This document shows, piece after piece, positions 54,962 through 62,847 of a DNA stretch of 64,000 nucleotides. Every line of letters starts with the position of its first letter. The stretch's first letter is position 1. This DNA is from Pedobacter sp. AJM (GTDB taxonomy: Bacteria > Bacteroidota > Bacteroidia > Sphingobacteriales > Sphingobacteriaceae): contig NZ_NHOT01000014.1 in NCBI RefSeq assembly GCF_002197755.1, forward strand, positions 42,613-106,612. The letters run 5' to 3'. Position numbers and translations under genes: made by a program. The notes under the pieces are model-generated. The model saw only the letters and a list, made by a program, of their open reading frames with translations, made no database searches and was not told where the DNA came from.

Positions 54962-55528
54962 TTATGGTTGAAAAAATATTTTCTTTAACCGCTGCAGGCA
55001 CTTATACTTCTGTGTTTTTGCATTATCCGTATTGGTATAACCAAACTTTTCGCAAATATCCTGCATGGATAAACTGTGGATATAAAAATCCTGAATAATG
55101 GTTTTACAAGGTTCTCCGAGGTGATCCAAAGCCGATTGCATTTTCACAAAAGCAGCATCTTTTTCCTCATGTTGCTCCACATCTTCCTCAACAGCAAATA
55201 CATCTTCATAGTCGGTAATATTGCCCGTTTTTTTGCTTCGCTGATGAAGCTTTTTTAACCAAATCCTCCGGCAAACCGAATATATGTATGTTTTAAGTTT
55301 ACTGCTGAGTTCAAAATTTCCTTCCTTAATTTTGTTATATAAAATAATGATAGCCTCCTGATACACATCTTTTGCATCATCTTCATCGCCACTATTATTC
55401 AGGATAAATTGCAAAACCATTGCATAATATGCCTTATATAACTTGTTAAGTGTATCTGCAGAGTTATTTAAAATACCTAAAATAACTTCCCTATCCGTTG
55501 GAACTGAACTCTTTAAACTGTTATTCAC
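54962..55528 (-). CDS. ECF sigma factor
   Basis: 188 residues. Region 2 (about 27-90, with YKAYYAMVLQF and DEDDAKDVYQEAIIILY) and region 4 (about 125-185, with SMQDICEKFGYTNTDNAKTQKYKCLQRLKKIF in part) fit an extracytoplasmic-function sigma factor. The start is GTG at 55528; an in-frame stop lies two codons upstream and no other ATG, GTG or TTG is available before residue 37. The gene lies directly before the protease/anti-sigma gene and a candidate promoter with the GGGTTACC box overlaps its start region. It probably drives that promoter and those of the three lipoprotein genes. Confidence 0.85.
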   Translation of the reverse strand: MNNSLKSSVPTDREVILGILNNSADTLNKLYKAYYAMVLQFILNNSGDEDDAKDVYQEAIIILYNKIKEGNFELSSKLKTYIYSVCRRIWLKKLHQRSKKTGNITDYEDVFAVEEDVEQHEEKDAAFVKMQSALDHLGEPCKTIIQDFYIHSLSMQDICEKFGYTNTDNAKTQKYKCLQRLKKIFFQP

Positions 55529-55530
55529 TG

Positions 55531-55560
55531 GTTAATACTTTTTTCGGTAAATGGTAACCC
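55531..55560 (-). promoter_or_regulatory. candidate ECF promoter of the sigma/protease operon
   Basis: On the minus strand GGGTTACC (55553-55560), 14 bases, GTATTAAC (55531-55538). This is the same element and spacing as before the three lipoprotein genes. The expected start of transcription falls at or inside the GTG start codon. Confidence 0.75.
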
Positions 55561-55658
55561 AATATTAGACAAAAAAAATTATAGGCTATAATAAGTTTAA
55601 TCAACGTTATGCCTTGGATTGGCATGGAAAAAATATTTTTACTTTTTTAAAAAAAACC

Positions 55659-55688
55659 GGGTTACCTTTCTACCTTTGCGGTATTAAC
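55659..55688 (+). promoter_or_regulatory. candidate ECF promoter of lipoprotein gene 1
   Basis: GGGTTACC (55659-55666), 14 bases, GTATTAAC (55681-55688), 31 bases before the ATG. The spacer also contains TACCTTTG (55671-55678), a perfect housekeeping -7 match that the other two copies lack. Confidence 0.75.
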
Positions 55689-55719
55689 AAGAAAATTAAT
55701 TACTTAAAAAAAATTCAAA

Positions 55720-55938
55720 ATGAAAAATGCATTCAAATTAGGCTTTTTAGCTTTAGCTTTATCTTTATCAGTTGTTGCTTGTAACTCAGAAAAAAAAGCT
55801 GAAGGTGCTGATACAACTTTAACTGATTCTTCTACTATCGTTACTGATACTACTGCAAAAGACACTACAGTTAAAGATTCTACAGTTAAAGATACTACTG
55901 TAAAAGCGACTACAACTAAAACTGAAGTTAAACACTAG
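55720..55938 (+). CDS. small Thr/Lys-rich lipoprotein, copy 1
   Basis: 72 residues. Lipobox SVVAC with Cys21. The mature protein is about 52 residues, nearly all Thr, Ser, Asp, Lys and Val, with a repeated VKDTT/VKDST motif, and ends KTEVKH. No fold is expected. Codons favour A and T endings strongly, which suggests high expression. First of three tandem near-identical genes, each with its own ECF-type promoter and terminator. Role unknown; a surface or inner-leaflet lipoprotein made in bulk under stress is a guess. Confidence 0.75.
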   Translation: MKNAFKLGFLALALSLSVVACNSEKKAEGADTTLTDSSTIVTDTTAKDTTVKDSTVKDTTVKATTTKTEVKH

Positions 55939-55955
55939 TCTGACTTTATTTATAA

Positions 55956-55997
55956 AAAATGGCCTTGAATGTATCTTTCAAGGCCATTTTTATTTTT
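55956..55997 (+). terminator. terminator of lipoprotein gene 1
   Basis: AAAATGGCCTTGA/TCAAGGCCATTTT stem with a nine-base loop and T-rich tail. Confidence 0.8.
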
Positions 55998-56019
55998 ATT
56001 TACTTTTTTTAGCCTTTTT

Positions 56020-56049
56020 GGGTTACCTTTTTGATTTAACTGTATTAAG
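56020..56049 (+). promoter_or_regulatory. candidate ECF promoter of lipoprotein gene 2
   Basis: GGGTTACC (56020-56027), 14 bases, GTATTAAG (56042-56049), 34 bases before the ATG. Identical spacing to the other three copies of the element. Confidence 0.75.
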
Positions 56050-56083
56050 GGTAAATTAATTAATTACTAAAAAAATATTTAAC

Positions 56084-56305
56084 ATGAAAAATGCATTCAA
56101 ATTAGGCTTCTTAGCTTTAGCTTTATCTTTATCAGTTGTTGCTTGTAACTCAGAAAAAAAAGCTGAAGGTGCTGATACAACTTTAACTGACTCTTCTACT
56201 ATCGTTACTGACACTACTGGTGTTGATACTGTTGTTAAAGATTCTACAGTAAAAGATACTACTGTAAAAGCAACTACTAAAACTACTGAAGAAGTTAAAC
56301 ACTAG
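56084..56305 (+). CDS. small Thr/Lys-rich lipoprotein, copy 2
   Basis: 73 residues. The first 46 residues equal those of copy 1 and the DNA differs there by synonymous changes only. The middle reads TTGVDTVVKDST and the end KTTEEVKH, where copy 1 has TTAKDTTVKDST and KTEVKH. Same lipobox. Own promoter and terminator. Confidence 0.75.
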   Translation: MKNAFKLGFLALALSLSVVACNSEKKAEGADTTLTDSSTIVTDTTGVDTVVKDSTVKDTTVKATTKTTEEVKH

Positions 56306-56323
56306 TCTGACTTTAATTATAAT

Positions 56324-56370
56324 AAAAATGGCCTTAAATTAATTTTTAAGGCCATTTTTATTTTTTTTCT
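56324..56370 (+). terminator. terminator of lipoprotein gene 2
   Basis: AAAATGGCCTTAA and TTAAGGCCATTTT arms with a T-run; related in sequence to the terminator of copy 1, so it was duplicated with the gene. Confidence 0.8.
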
Positions 56371-56378
56371 ATTTTACA

Positions 56379-56408
56379 GGGTTACCTTTTTACATAATGG
56401 GTATATAA
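56379..56408 (+). promoter_or_regulatory. candidate ECF promoter of lipoprotein gene 3
   Basis: GGGTTACC (56379-56386), 14 bases, GTATATAA (56401-56408), 30 bases before the ATG. The -10 part differs by one or two bases from copies 1 and 2. Confidence 0.7.
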
Positions 56409-56438
56409 AGGTATATATTCACCTAAAACATAATTAAA

Positions 56439-56660
56439 ATGAAAAATACATTCAAATTAGGCTTTTTAGCCCTGGCTTTATCTTTATCAGTTGCAGCATG
56501 TAATTCAGAAAAAAAAGCTGATGGTGCTGATACAACTTTAACTGATTCTTCTACAATCGTTACAGATACAACAGGTGTTGATACTGTTGTTAAAGATTCT
56601 ACTGTAAAAGATACTACTGTAAAAGCAACTACTAAAACTACTGAAGAAGTTAAACACTAG
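56439..56660 (+). CDS. small Thr/Lys-rich lipoprotein, copy 3
   Basis: 73 residues, same as copy 2 except for a few residues (Thr4 for Ala4, SVAAC lipobox, Asp for Glu near residue 28). It is the most diverged at the N-terminus and keeps the full tail of copy 2. Own promoter; its terminator is unrelated to the other two. Confidence 0.75.
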   Translation: MKNTFKLGFLALALSLSVAACNSEKKADGADTTLTDSSTIVTDTTGVDTVVKDSTVKDTTVKATTKTTEEVKH

Positions 56661-56680
56661 TTTAATCTTCCTATTAAATA

Positions 56681-56714
56681 AAAAGGTATTGATTTTCGAA
56701 TCAATACCTTTTTT
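56681..56714 (+). terminator. terminator of lipoprotein gene 3
   Basis: A 14-bp stem (56681-56694 with 56699-56712) closed by a TTCG loop and followed by T-run. Confidence 0.85.
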
Positions 56715-56864
56715 CATGAAAAAGCAAACCAAAAACCATTTTGCTCTTGGTTGCAACTCCACACCCTAAGCCAATATAAGTTACACATTACAGTATTCAG
56801 TATGTTTTCTTTTCATAAAGGGATTTCTTTCAAGCTGAAAGTCCGGAAATTCCATCAATTGTAG

Positions 56865-56872
56865 TAAATTTG
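56865..56872 (+). promoter_or_regulatory. candidate -7 promoter element of purB
   Basis: TAAATTTG is a perfect TAnnTTTG match, 20 bases upstream of the purB ATG. No clear -33 element. Confidence 0.5.
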
Positions 56873-56892
56873 CGGCAAAAATAATCCGCATA

Positions 56893-58239
56893 ATGAATTT
56901 AACATCACTACAAGCCATTTCGCCAATAGATGGCCGATATAGAAAAACTACCGAAAGTTTATCCGCTTACTTTTCTGAAGAAGCTTTAATTAAATATCGT
57001 GTCTTTGTAGAAATTGAATATTTTATTTCATTATGCGAGGCTAACCTTCCTGGACTGGAAAAATTTGATAAAAACCAGTATACAGATTTACGTAAAATTC
57101 ATGAAAATTTTTCTGAAACTGATGCTTTAGAAATTAAGGAAACAGAAAAAGTTACCAACCATGACGTGAAAGCGGTGGAATATTTTATTAAAAATAAATT
57201 TGATAGCCTGGCCCTTCAGGAATATAAAGAATTTATCCATTTCGGACTTACCTCTCAAGACATCAACAATACGGCAATCCCCTACTCTATTAAACTGGCT
57301 TTAGAAGAAAGTTATTATCCGGCAATTTCCACATTGATTGCAAAGATAGAAGCGTTGGCTGCCGAATGGAAAGACATTCCCATGCTGGCACATACACATG
57401 GACAGCCGGCCTCTCCAACAAAACTCGGAAAGGAATTTCTTGTTTTTGCAGACCGTTTGAACATCCAGCTGGAAAACCTAAAGTCGATTCCCAACAGTGC
57501 AAAGTTTGGTGGTGCAACAGGAAATTTCAATGCACATCACATCGCTTATCCACAAGTAAACTGGGTTGATTTTTCCAATCAGTTTGTTCAGGAAACTTTG
57601 GGCTTAACCCGGGCACAACATACCACGCAAATTGAACATTACGATCAGTTTGCTGCACAATGTGATGCCCTGAAGCGCATAAATAACATTATCATTGATT
57701 TAGACCGTGACATCTGGACGTACATTTCCAAAAACTACTTCAAACAAAAAATCAAAGCCGGAGAAATTGGCTCATCGGCTATGCCGCATAAAGTAAATCC
57801 AATTGATTTTGAAAACGCTGAAGGAAACGCCGGGATTGCTAATGCATTATTCGAATTTTTTGCAGCCAAGCTTCCGATTTCACGTTTGCAAAGAGATTTA
57901 ACAGATTCTACGGTACTAAGAAACATTGGCGTTCCTTTCGGACATACCATTATTGCCATTCAATCCACCTTAAGGGGATTAAACAAAATTTTACTAAATG
58001 AATCTGCTTTACATGCTGATCTTGATGCCAACTGGGCAGTTGTGGCTGAAGCGATTCAAACCGTTTTACGCAGGGAGAATTATCCAAACCCATATGAAGC
58101 CCTGAAGGAACTAACCAGAACCCACTCCAAAATTAATGCAGACAGTATCGCTGTGTTTATTGAAGGATTGGAAGTGGCAGAAGCCGTAAAAGTGCAGTTG
58201 CGGACCATCACACCATTTAACTATACAGGCATTTTCTAA
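56893..58239 (+). CDS. purB: adenylosuccinate lyase
   Basis: 448 residues. The fumarase/ASL superfamily signature GEIGSSAMPHKVNPIDFEN (about 292-310) with the catalytic Ser is intact, along with THGQPASPTKLGKE (about 170-183, catalytic His). N-terminal SPIDGRYR is typical of PurB. It cleaves SAICAR and adenylosuccinate in purine synthesis. It stands alone. Confidence 0.95.
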   Translation: MNLTSLQAISPIDGRYRKTTESLSAYFSEEALIKYRVFVEIEYFISLCEANLPGLEKFDKNQYTDLRKIHENFSETDALEIKETEKVTNHDVKAVEYFIKNKFDSLALQEYKEFIHFGLTSQDINNTAIPYSIKLALEESYYPAISTLIAKIEALAAEWKDIPMLAHTHGQPASPTKLGKEFLVFADRLNIQLENLKSIPNSAKFGGATGNFNAHHIAYPQVNWVDFSNQFVQETLGLTRAQHTTQIEHYDQFAAQCDALKRINNIIIDLDRDIWTYISKNYFKQKIKAGEIGSSAMPHKVNPIDFENAEGNAGIANALFEFFAAKLPISRLQRDLTDSTVLRNIGVPFGHTIIAIQSTLRGLNKILLNESALHADLDANWAVVAEAIQTVLRRENYPNPYEALKELTRTHSKINADSIAVFIEGLEVAEAVKVQLRTITPFNYTGIF

Positions 58240-58325
58240 GCAATTAAATTGACGCTAAACAGACAGCCTGTAAAAGCTTTATTAATGAGTAATTGTTAAT
58301 TTTGTTTATTCAAATTGATTAAGAC

Positions 58326-58877
58326 ATGACGATTAACGTATATACAGAACAGACTCCTAACCCGGCTACCATGAAATTCATGGTAAATAAGCTGCTGATT
58401 AACGGTAGTGAGGATTTCGCCACAAAAGAAAGTGCAGAGCATTCTCCTTTCGCCAAAGAGTTATTTAAATTCAACTTTGTGTCGGGCGTGTTTTTTGCCA
58501 GCAACTTTGTAACTATTACCAAAACAGATGATGCGGAATGGGCTGATATTGAAGCCATTTTAAAGGAATTTGTAAAAGGTGCGGTAGAATCTGAATTAAA
58601 AATTAAAGAAGCCACTTCGGAAGAAGCGCCATCTTTTGAAGGTACGGAAACTGAAATAAAAATTCAGCAAATCTTACATGATTACGTCCGTCCGGCTGTG
58701 GAGCAGGATGGTGGTGCCATTACCTATAAATCGTTTGATGAGGGTGTGGTAACCGTAGAACTCAGAGGATCATGCAGTGGATGCCCATCTTCAACCATTA
58801 CGCTGAAATCAGGCATTCAGAACCTGTTACAGAGAATGGTTCCTGAAGTGACTGAAGTGGTATCTGAAGCCTTATAA
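58326..58877 (+). CDS. NifU-family Fe-S scaffold/carrier (Nfu)
   Basis: 183 residues. An Nfu N-terminal domain (about 1-90, starting INVYTEQTPNPATMKFM) is followed by the NifU C-terminal domain with the cluster-binding CxxC motif in GSCSGCPSSTITLK (Cys at about 149 and 152). It carries Fe-S clusters to target proteins. The gene stands alone and has its own terminator. Confidence 0.93.
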   Translation: MTINVYTEQTPNPATMKFMVNKLLINGSEDFATKESAEHSPFAKELFKFNFVSGVFFASNFVTITKTDDAEWADIEAILKEFVKGAVESELKIKEATSEEAPSFEGTETEIKIQQILHDYVRPAVEQDGGAITYKSFDEGVVTVELRGSCSGCPSSTITLKSGIQNLLQRMVPEVTEVVSEAL

Positions 58878-58908
58878 TTGCCCATTTTTCATAGTAGATT
58901 ATCATAAT

Positions 58909-58945
58909 GAGAATGGCTCGCCGAAAAGCGAGCCATTCTTTATTT
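58909..58945 (+). terminator. terminator after nfu
   Basis: GAATGGCTCGC (58911-58921) and GCGAGCCATTC (58928-58938) with a CGAAAA loop and T-rich tail. Confidence 0.85.
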
Positions 58946-59046
58946 AAATGAACTAAAAAAAACTCTTGTTAGATAATATTGATACTAATTACGTTACGAT
59001 CTTATTTCAGATGATGACGGTACTGCTACCCAGGTTTAAAAGCAAC

Positions 59047-59841
59047 TTATAGTACAAAGTGCCTCTTAATCGCTTCCAGCATTTCAGCAGTCAGTTTGCC
59101 ATTGGTGGCCAGTATTTCGCGTTTGGTAAAATATTCATCTCCACCTGAAAAATCAAAAACCTGTCCACCAGCCTGCTGAACAATAAAACATCCGGCTGCA
59201 AAATCCCATTGTTGTAAATTGTATTCGAAAAAAGCATCGAAACGACCGCAGGCGGTATAAACCAGATCAATTGCTGCAGCACCAATGCGGCGAACGCCAT
59301 GGCATTTCTGCATCATTTCTTCCAGCAACTTTAAATATTGAGTTTGTTTATCAAACTGATAATACGGAAAGCCAGTAGCCAGCAAACTGGAAGTTAGATC
59401 TGGATTGTTAGAAACATGAATTTGTTTCTTATTCATAAAAGCTTCGCCACCTTTATAAGAATAGAACATCTCACTTCTGTTCAATTCATAAACCACACCG
59501 ATAACAGGTAAACCATCTTCATACAAAGCAACACTGATCCCGTAGGCAGGAATGCCATGTATAAAATTGGTAGTCCCATCTAAAGGATCGATAATCCAGG
59601 TATAGGTCTTTCCAACCCTGGTCATCGTTTTTTCTTCTGTAATGAAACCCGCATCGGGAATTAATTTTTCAAGGTTTTGAACCAGTTTCTTTTCTGCTGT
59701 CTGATCAACATAAGAAACCATATCATTTAAACCCTTGTATTCTATTTTACTCGCATCAAATTGTAAGGATTCTTTGCGGATGAAATTTCCGGTTAGCCTG
59801 ACAATGGAGATGACCTTATTACATATTAATTCGTAATTCAT
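59047..59841 (-). CDS. inositol monophosphatase family protein
   Basis: 264 residues. The metal-binding motif DPLDGTTNFIHG (about 86-97), the Glu pair in ITEEKT and the late motif WDFAAG with the fifth metal-binding Asp are present. The family dephosphorylates inositol or related sugar phosphates. It is downstream of lgt on the same strand (52 bases), so the two may be an operon. Confidence 0.92.
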   Translation of the reverse strand: MNYELICNKVISIVRLTGNFIRKESLQFDASKIEYKGLNDMVSYVDQTAEKKLVQNLEKLIPDAGFITEEKTMTRVGKTYTWIIDPLDGTTNFIHGIPAYGISVALYEDGLPVIGVVYELNRSEMFYSYKGGEAFMNKKQIHVSNNPDLTSSLLATGFPYYQFDKQTQYLKLLEEMMQKCHGVRRIGAAAIDLVYTACGRFDAFFEYNLQQWDFAAGCFIVQQAGGQVFDFSGGDEYFTKREILATNGKLTAEMLEAIKRHFVL

Positions 59842-59892
59842 AAATTTATATTAAAAATAGCTGGATGTTGATTGATTAAGCTTTTGCCTAAA

Positions 59893-61041
59893 TTAACTGA
59901 CCACATTTTTATTCCGGAGTGCATAAACACTTAAAGCAATCCCTCCAATAACCAGGAACGTCGAAATCATCTCTGCCTGTGTAAACGATAATCCGAATAC
60001 ATGGTACTTCGAGTTTACCCGAATCAGTTCGATACAAAAGCGTTCAATACCATTCAGAATCATGTAAATACCGAACATCAGGCCTGGTGCTTTAATTTTA
60101 TCGCGAATGCTCCACAGGAAGGCAAAAAGGATTAAACATACAATTACTTCATATAATGGCGTAGGATAAACGCCCTGTGCCAGCTCATTGCAAAATTTAC
60201 CTGTACAGCCCGGGATGGGAATACCCTCACCCACAACATTATTTGGATAGGTATATGACCACAACCAATCAGGCAACCAAGAGAAAGGTTTTGGATGTGG
60301 GTTCACAATTCCCCAATCGCCATCGCCCGATAAATGACAGCCAATACGCCCTACCGCATAGGCCAGCATCATGCCCGGCCCACCAACATCCAGCATATGC
60401 AAAGGCTTGATTCCATTTTTTCTGGCAATAATCAGCACTGCTGCACCACCACAAATCAACCCGCCATAGAAGGTTAAACCGCTGAATGACAGCAAACGCT
60501 CAATAGGATGCTGAACAAAATCATCCCAATATTCTAAATTGTCAAAAAATTTAGCCCCTAGAAAACCCCATATTGCGGCCCATACAATCAGGTTGCTCAT
60601 GATCTGGTAAGGATGTATGGTTACTTTAGTTTCTTTTGGCTGATCTAATTTTGTTTTATCTTTTTCCTTATAATCCCAGTAGGCAAATAAAGCGGCGAAT
60701 AATAAACCACCAATAATATTGCCCCTGGCCGACATCAGAATGGATTGGGCATCACTCACGAACAAAGAATAATTTAGGAGGGCATATACCAGTTTGTAGC
60801 CAATCAAAAACCCGAATAAGGCATTCATGATCAGCTCAGAGGTGGTGGCTTGCTTGCCAATTATAATTGTTTTAGTAATGGGATGAAGAATTCCTAATGC
60901 CTCCTTCCGCTGTAATTCTTTGGTAAAAGCCCAATACCCGGCCACAAAGGCCAGCGCTACAAAAACGCCAAAAGTATTAAACGGCAATGGCAGGTTAATA
61001 CCAAATAAATATTCTAAAAAATGGGAGACGGTAGGAAACAT
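59893..61041 (-). CDS. lgt: prolipoprotein diacylglyceryl transferase
   Basis: 382 residues, longer than the 260-300 of proteobacterial Lgt; the extra length is in loops and helix 2-3. About seven membrane helices. The signature GRIGCHLSGDGDWG (about 230-243) and FYGGLICGG are characteristic. It attaches diacylglycerol to lipobox Cys residues. Substrates in this window include the Gly/Tyr-rich, DUF4296 and Thr-rich lipoproteins. Confidence 0.92.
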   Translation of the reverse strand: MFPTVSHFLEYLFGINLPLPFNTFGVFVALAFVAGYWAFTKELQRKEALGILHPITKTIIIGKQATTSELIMNALFGFLIGYKLVYALLNYSLFVSDAQSILMSARGNIIGGLLFAALFAYWDYKEKDKTKLDQPKETKVTIHPYQIMSNLIVWAAIWGFLGAKFFDNLEYWDDFVQHPIERLLSFSGLTFYGGLICGGAAVLIIARKNGIKPLHMLDVGGPGMMLAYAVGRIGCHLSGDGDWGIVNPHPKPFSWLPDWLWSYTYPNNVVGEGIPIPGCTGKFCNELAQGVYPTPLYEVIVCLILFAFLWSIRDKIKAPGLMFGIYMILNGIERFCIELIRVNSKYHVFGLSFTQAEMISTFLVIGGIALSVYALRNKNVVS

Positions 61042-61394
61042 ACAAATAATTTGTTGCGAAGATAGGAAAGAAAGCTGAAAGGCTAAAGCGGAAAGACTAA
61101 AGCACTAAAGATGAAAAGAAAAAGCAGATTAATTGTTAATAAGTGTCGGTAAAGTCGGCTGCTATCAATTTAGCATTGGAACTGGTACAAGCTTCCATAA
61201 AAAATTCGTCATTGCGAATCAGATTTTTCATTTGCTGAAATCTTCGTCATAGATGCCACAAAAGCAGATTGCTTCCCAAAAAGCCGGGTTTACCTCCTCG
61301 CAATTAACGATTTACGAGAAAAACGTTTTCTTAAACTTGTTTGAGGATATTGACTTAAAGGGTACTAAACTAAATTCAGCATGTTAATTAAATG
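61042..61394. other. intergenic stretch with a degenerate inverted-repeat element
   Basis: No gene seen. It contains a pair of inverted ends described separately at 61207-61309. Confidence 0.5.
61207..61309. repeat. degenerate inverted-repeat intergenic element
   Basis: CGTCATTGCGA (61207-61217) and the inverted form TCGCAATTAACG (61298-61309) enclose about 80 bases that also hold AGATTGCTTC. The ends and the inner motif resemble the short intergenic repeats (CGTCATTGCGA...GCAATC) common in Bacteroidota genomes; here diverged. Confidence 0.4.
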
Positions 61395-62717
61395 CTAATG
61401 ATGTGCGTAAGCTGTTTCCAATTCAGCCACCTCAACCTCACCATCCGGGGTCATTTCGAGAAGCTTAACAGCCTTTAGCTCATTTACCATTACCGGATCA
61501 TATTTAGCGCGTACTTTTACATAGTTTTTGGTAAATCCATGCATATAACCCATTTTTTGATCAGCTTCAAACAGCACTTCTGCATTACTGCCAATCTGCG
61601 ACTGATAAAAAGCCCTGCGTTTTTTATCCGACAGGATATGCAACATCTTACTTCTTTCGTTACGCTCGCTACCGGATACAATACCTTTCATTTCGGCTGC
61701 AACGGTCAGTTCACGTTCGGAATAGGTAAATACATGCAAATAAGAGATATCCAGCTGGTTTAAAAACTGATAGGTATCCCTAAAATCATCCTTGGTTTCG
61801 CCGGGGAAGCCAACAATTACATCCACACCAATACAGCAATGCGGCATTACCTCTTTAATTTTTGCTACCCGCTCCACGTATAAATCGCTACGGTAACGGC
61901 GACGCATCAAGCCCAGAATTTTATCAGATCCGGATTGTAAGGGAATATGAAAATGAGGCACAAAACGTTTAGATAGGGCTACAAATTCAATAATCTCATT
62001 ACTAAGCAGATTTGGTTCTATAGATGAAATGCGAATTCTTTCAATGCCGTCAACCTCATCTAATGCTTTTACCAGATCAAAAAACTTATCTTCCCTTTCG
62101 CCATTTCGAATGCCAAAATCACCAAGGTTAACACCGGTAAGCACAATTTCTTTTACCCCACTTTCTGCAATCATTTTAGCCCTGTTCACCACGTTCTCAA
62201 TGGTATCACTCCGGCTGGCACCACGCGCCAATGGAATAGTGCAATAGGTACAAGGATAATCACATCCATCCTGCACTTTTAAAAAAGTACGCGTTCTATC
62301 GCCGATAGAATAAGATGCAATGAAATTATGGTTTACTTTTTCTATGTTTTGCTGATGAACCACCGCTTTTGGTTGCTTGGTCAAATCAGTAATATATTCT
62401 ACAATTCTAAATTTTTCCGCTGCACCCAGAACCATATCCACCCCTTCAATCTCAGCAATTTCCTGTGGCTTGAGCTGAGCATAACACCCAACAATGGTGA
62501 TAAAAGCATTTGGAGAATATTTTAAAGCTTCTTTAACTACTTTACGGCATTTTTTATCCGCATGCTCCGTAACAGAGCAAGTGTTGATCACATACACATC
62601 AGCCTGATCCTGAAATTCAACCACAGCATAACCTGCATCGGTAAATAAACGACCGATTGTGGAGGTTTCAGAAAAATTTAATTTACAACCTAATGTATAA
62701 AACGCGACCTTTTTCAT
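61395..62717 (-). CDS. mtaB: tRNA threonylcarbamoyladenosine methylthiotransferase MtaB
   Basis: 440 residues. The N-terminal UPF0004 domain has its three cluster Cys (CKLNF, NTCSV, VGCYA), the radical-SAM core has CDYPCTYC (about 152-159), and a TRAM domain ends the protein. It adds a methylthio group to t6A37 of tRNA. It is read in the same direction as lgt but separated by a 353-base gap. Confidence 0.93.
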   Translation of the reverse strand: MKKVAFYTLGCKLNFSETSTIGRLFTDAGYAVVEFQDQADVYVINTCSVTEHADKKCRKVVKEALKYSPNAFITIVGCYAQLKPQEIAEIEGVDMVLGAAEKFRIVEYITDLTKQPKAVVHQQNIEKVNHNFIASYSIGDRTRTFLKVQDGCDYPCTYCTIPLARGASRSDTIENVVNRAKMIAESGVKEIVLTGVNLGDFGIRNGEREDKFFDLVKALDEVDGIERIRISSIEPNLLSNEIIEFVALSKRFVPHFHIPLQSGSDKILGLMRRRYRSDLYVERVAKIKEVMPHCCIGVDVIVGFPGETKDDFRDTYQFLNQLDISYLHVFTYSERELTVAAEMKGIVSGSERNERSKMLHILSDKKRRAFYQSQIGSNAEVLFEADQKMGYMHGFTKNYVKVRAKYDPVMVNELKAVKLLEMTPDGEVEVAELETAYAHH

Positions 62718-62847
62718 TGAGCCTGCAAAGATAAGAAATAAGTTCGGAGTTGACAGAATGGATCCTGCTGAACTGATAAATTACAGTGAGATAACATTAG
62801 GTGATCAATTCGCAATTCTCAGCTATCACCATGCAATTGAAACGGAG

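Noticed and set aside
54962..55001. 40-base overlap of protease and sigma genes
   Set aside because: Disappears if the protease starts at the ATG at 54953, which gives a conventional anti-sigma-like N-terminus.
55659..56714. Evenly spaced repeats suggesting a CRISPR or satellite array
   Set aside because: Units of about 360 bp contain complete genes with promoters and terminators; no short repeats with unique spacers.
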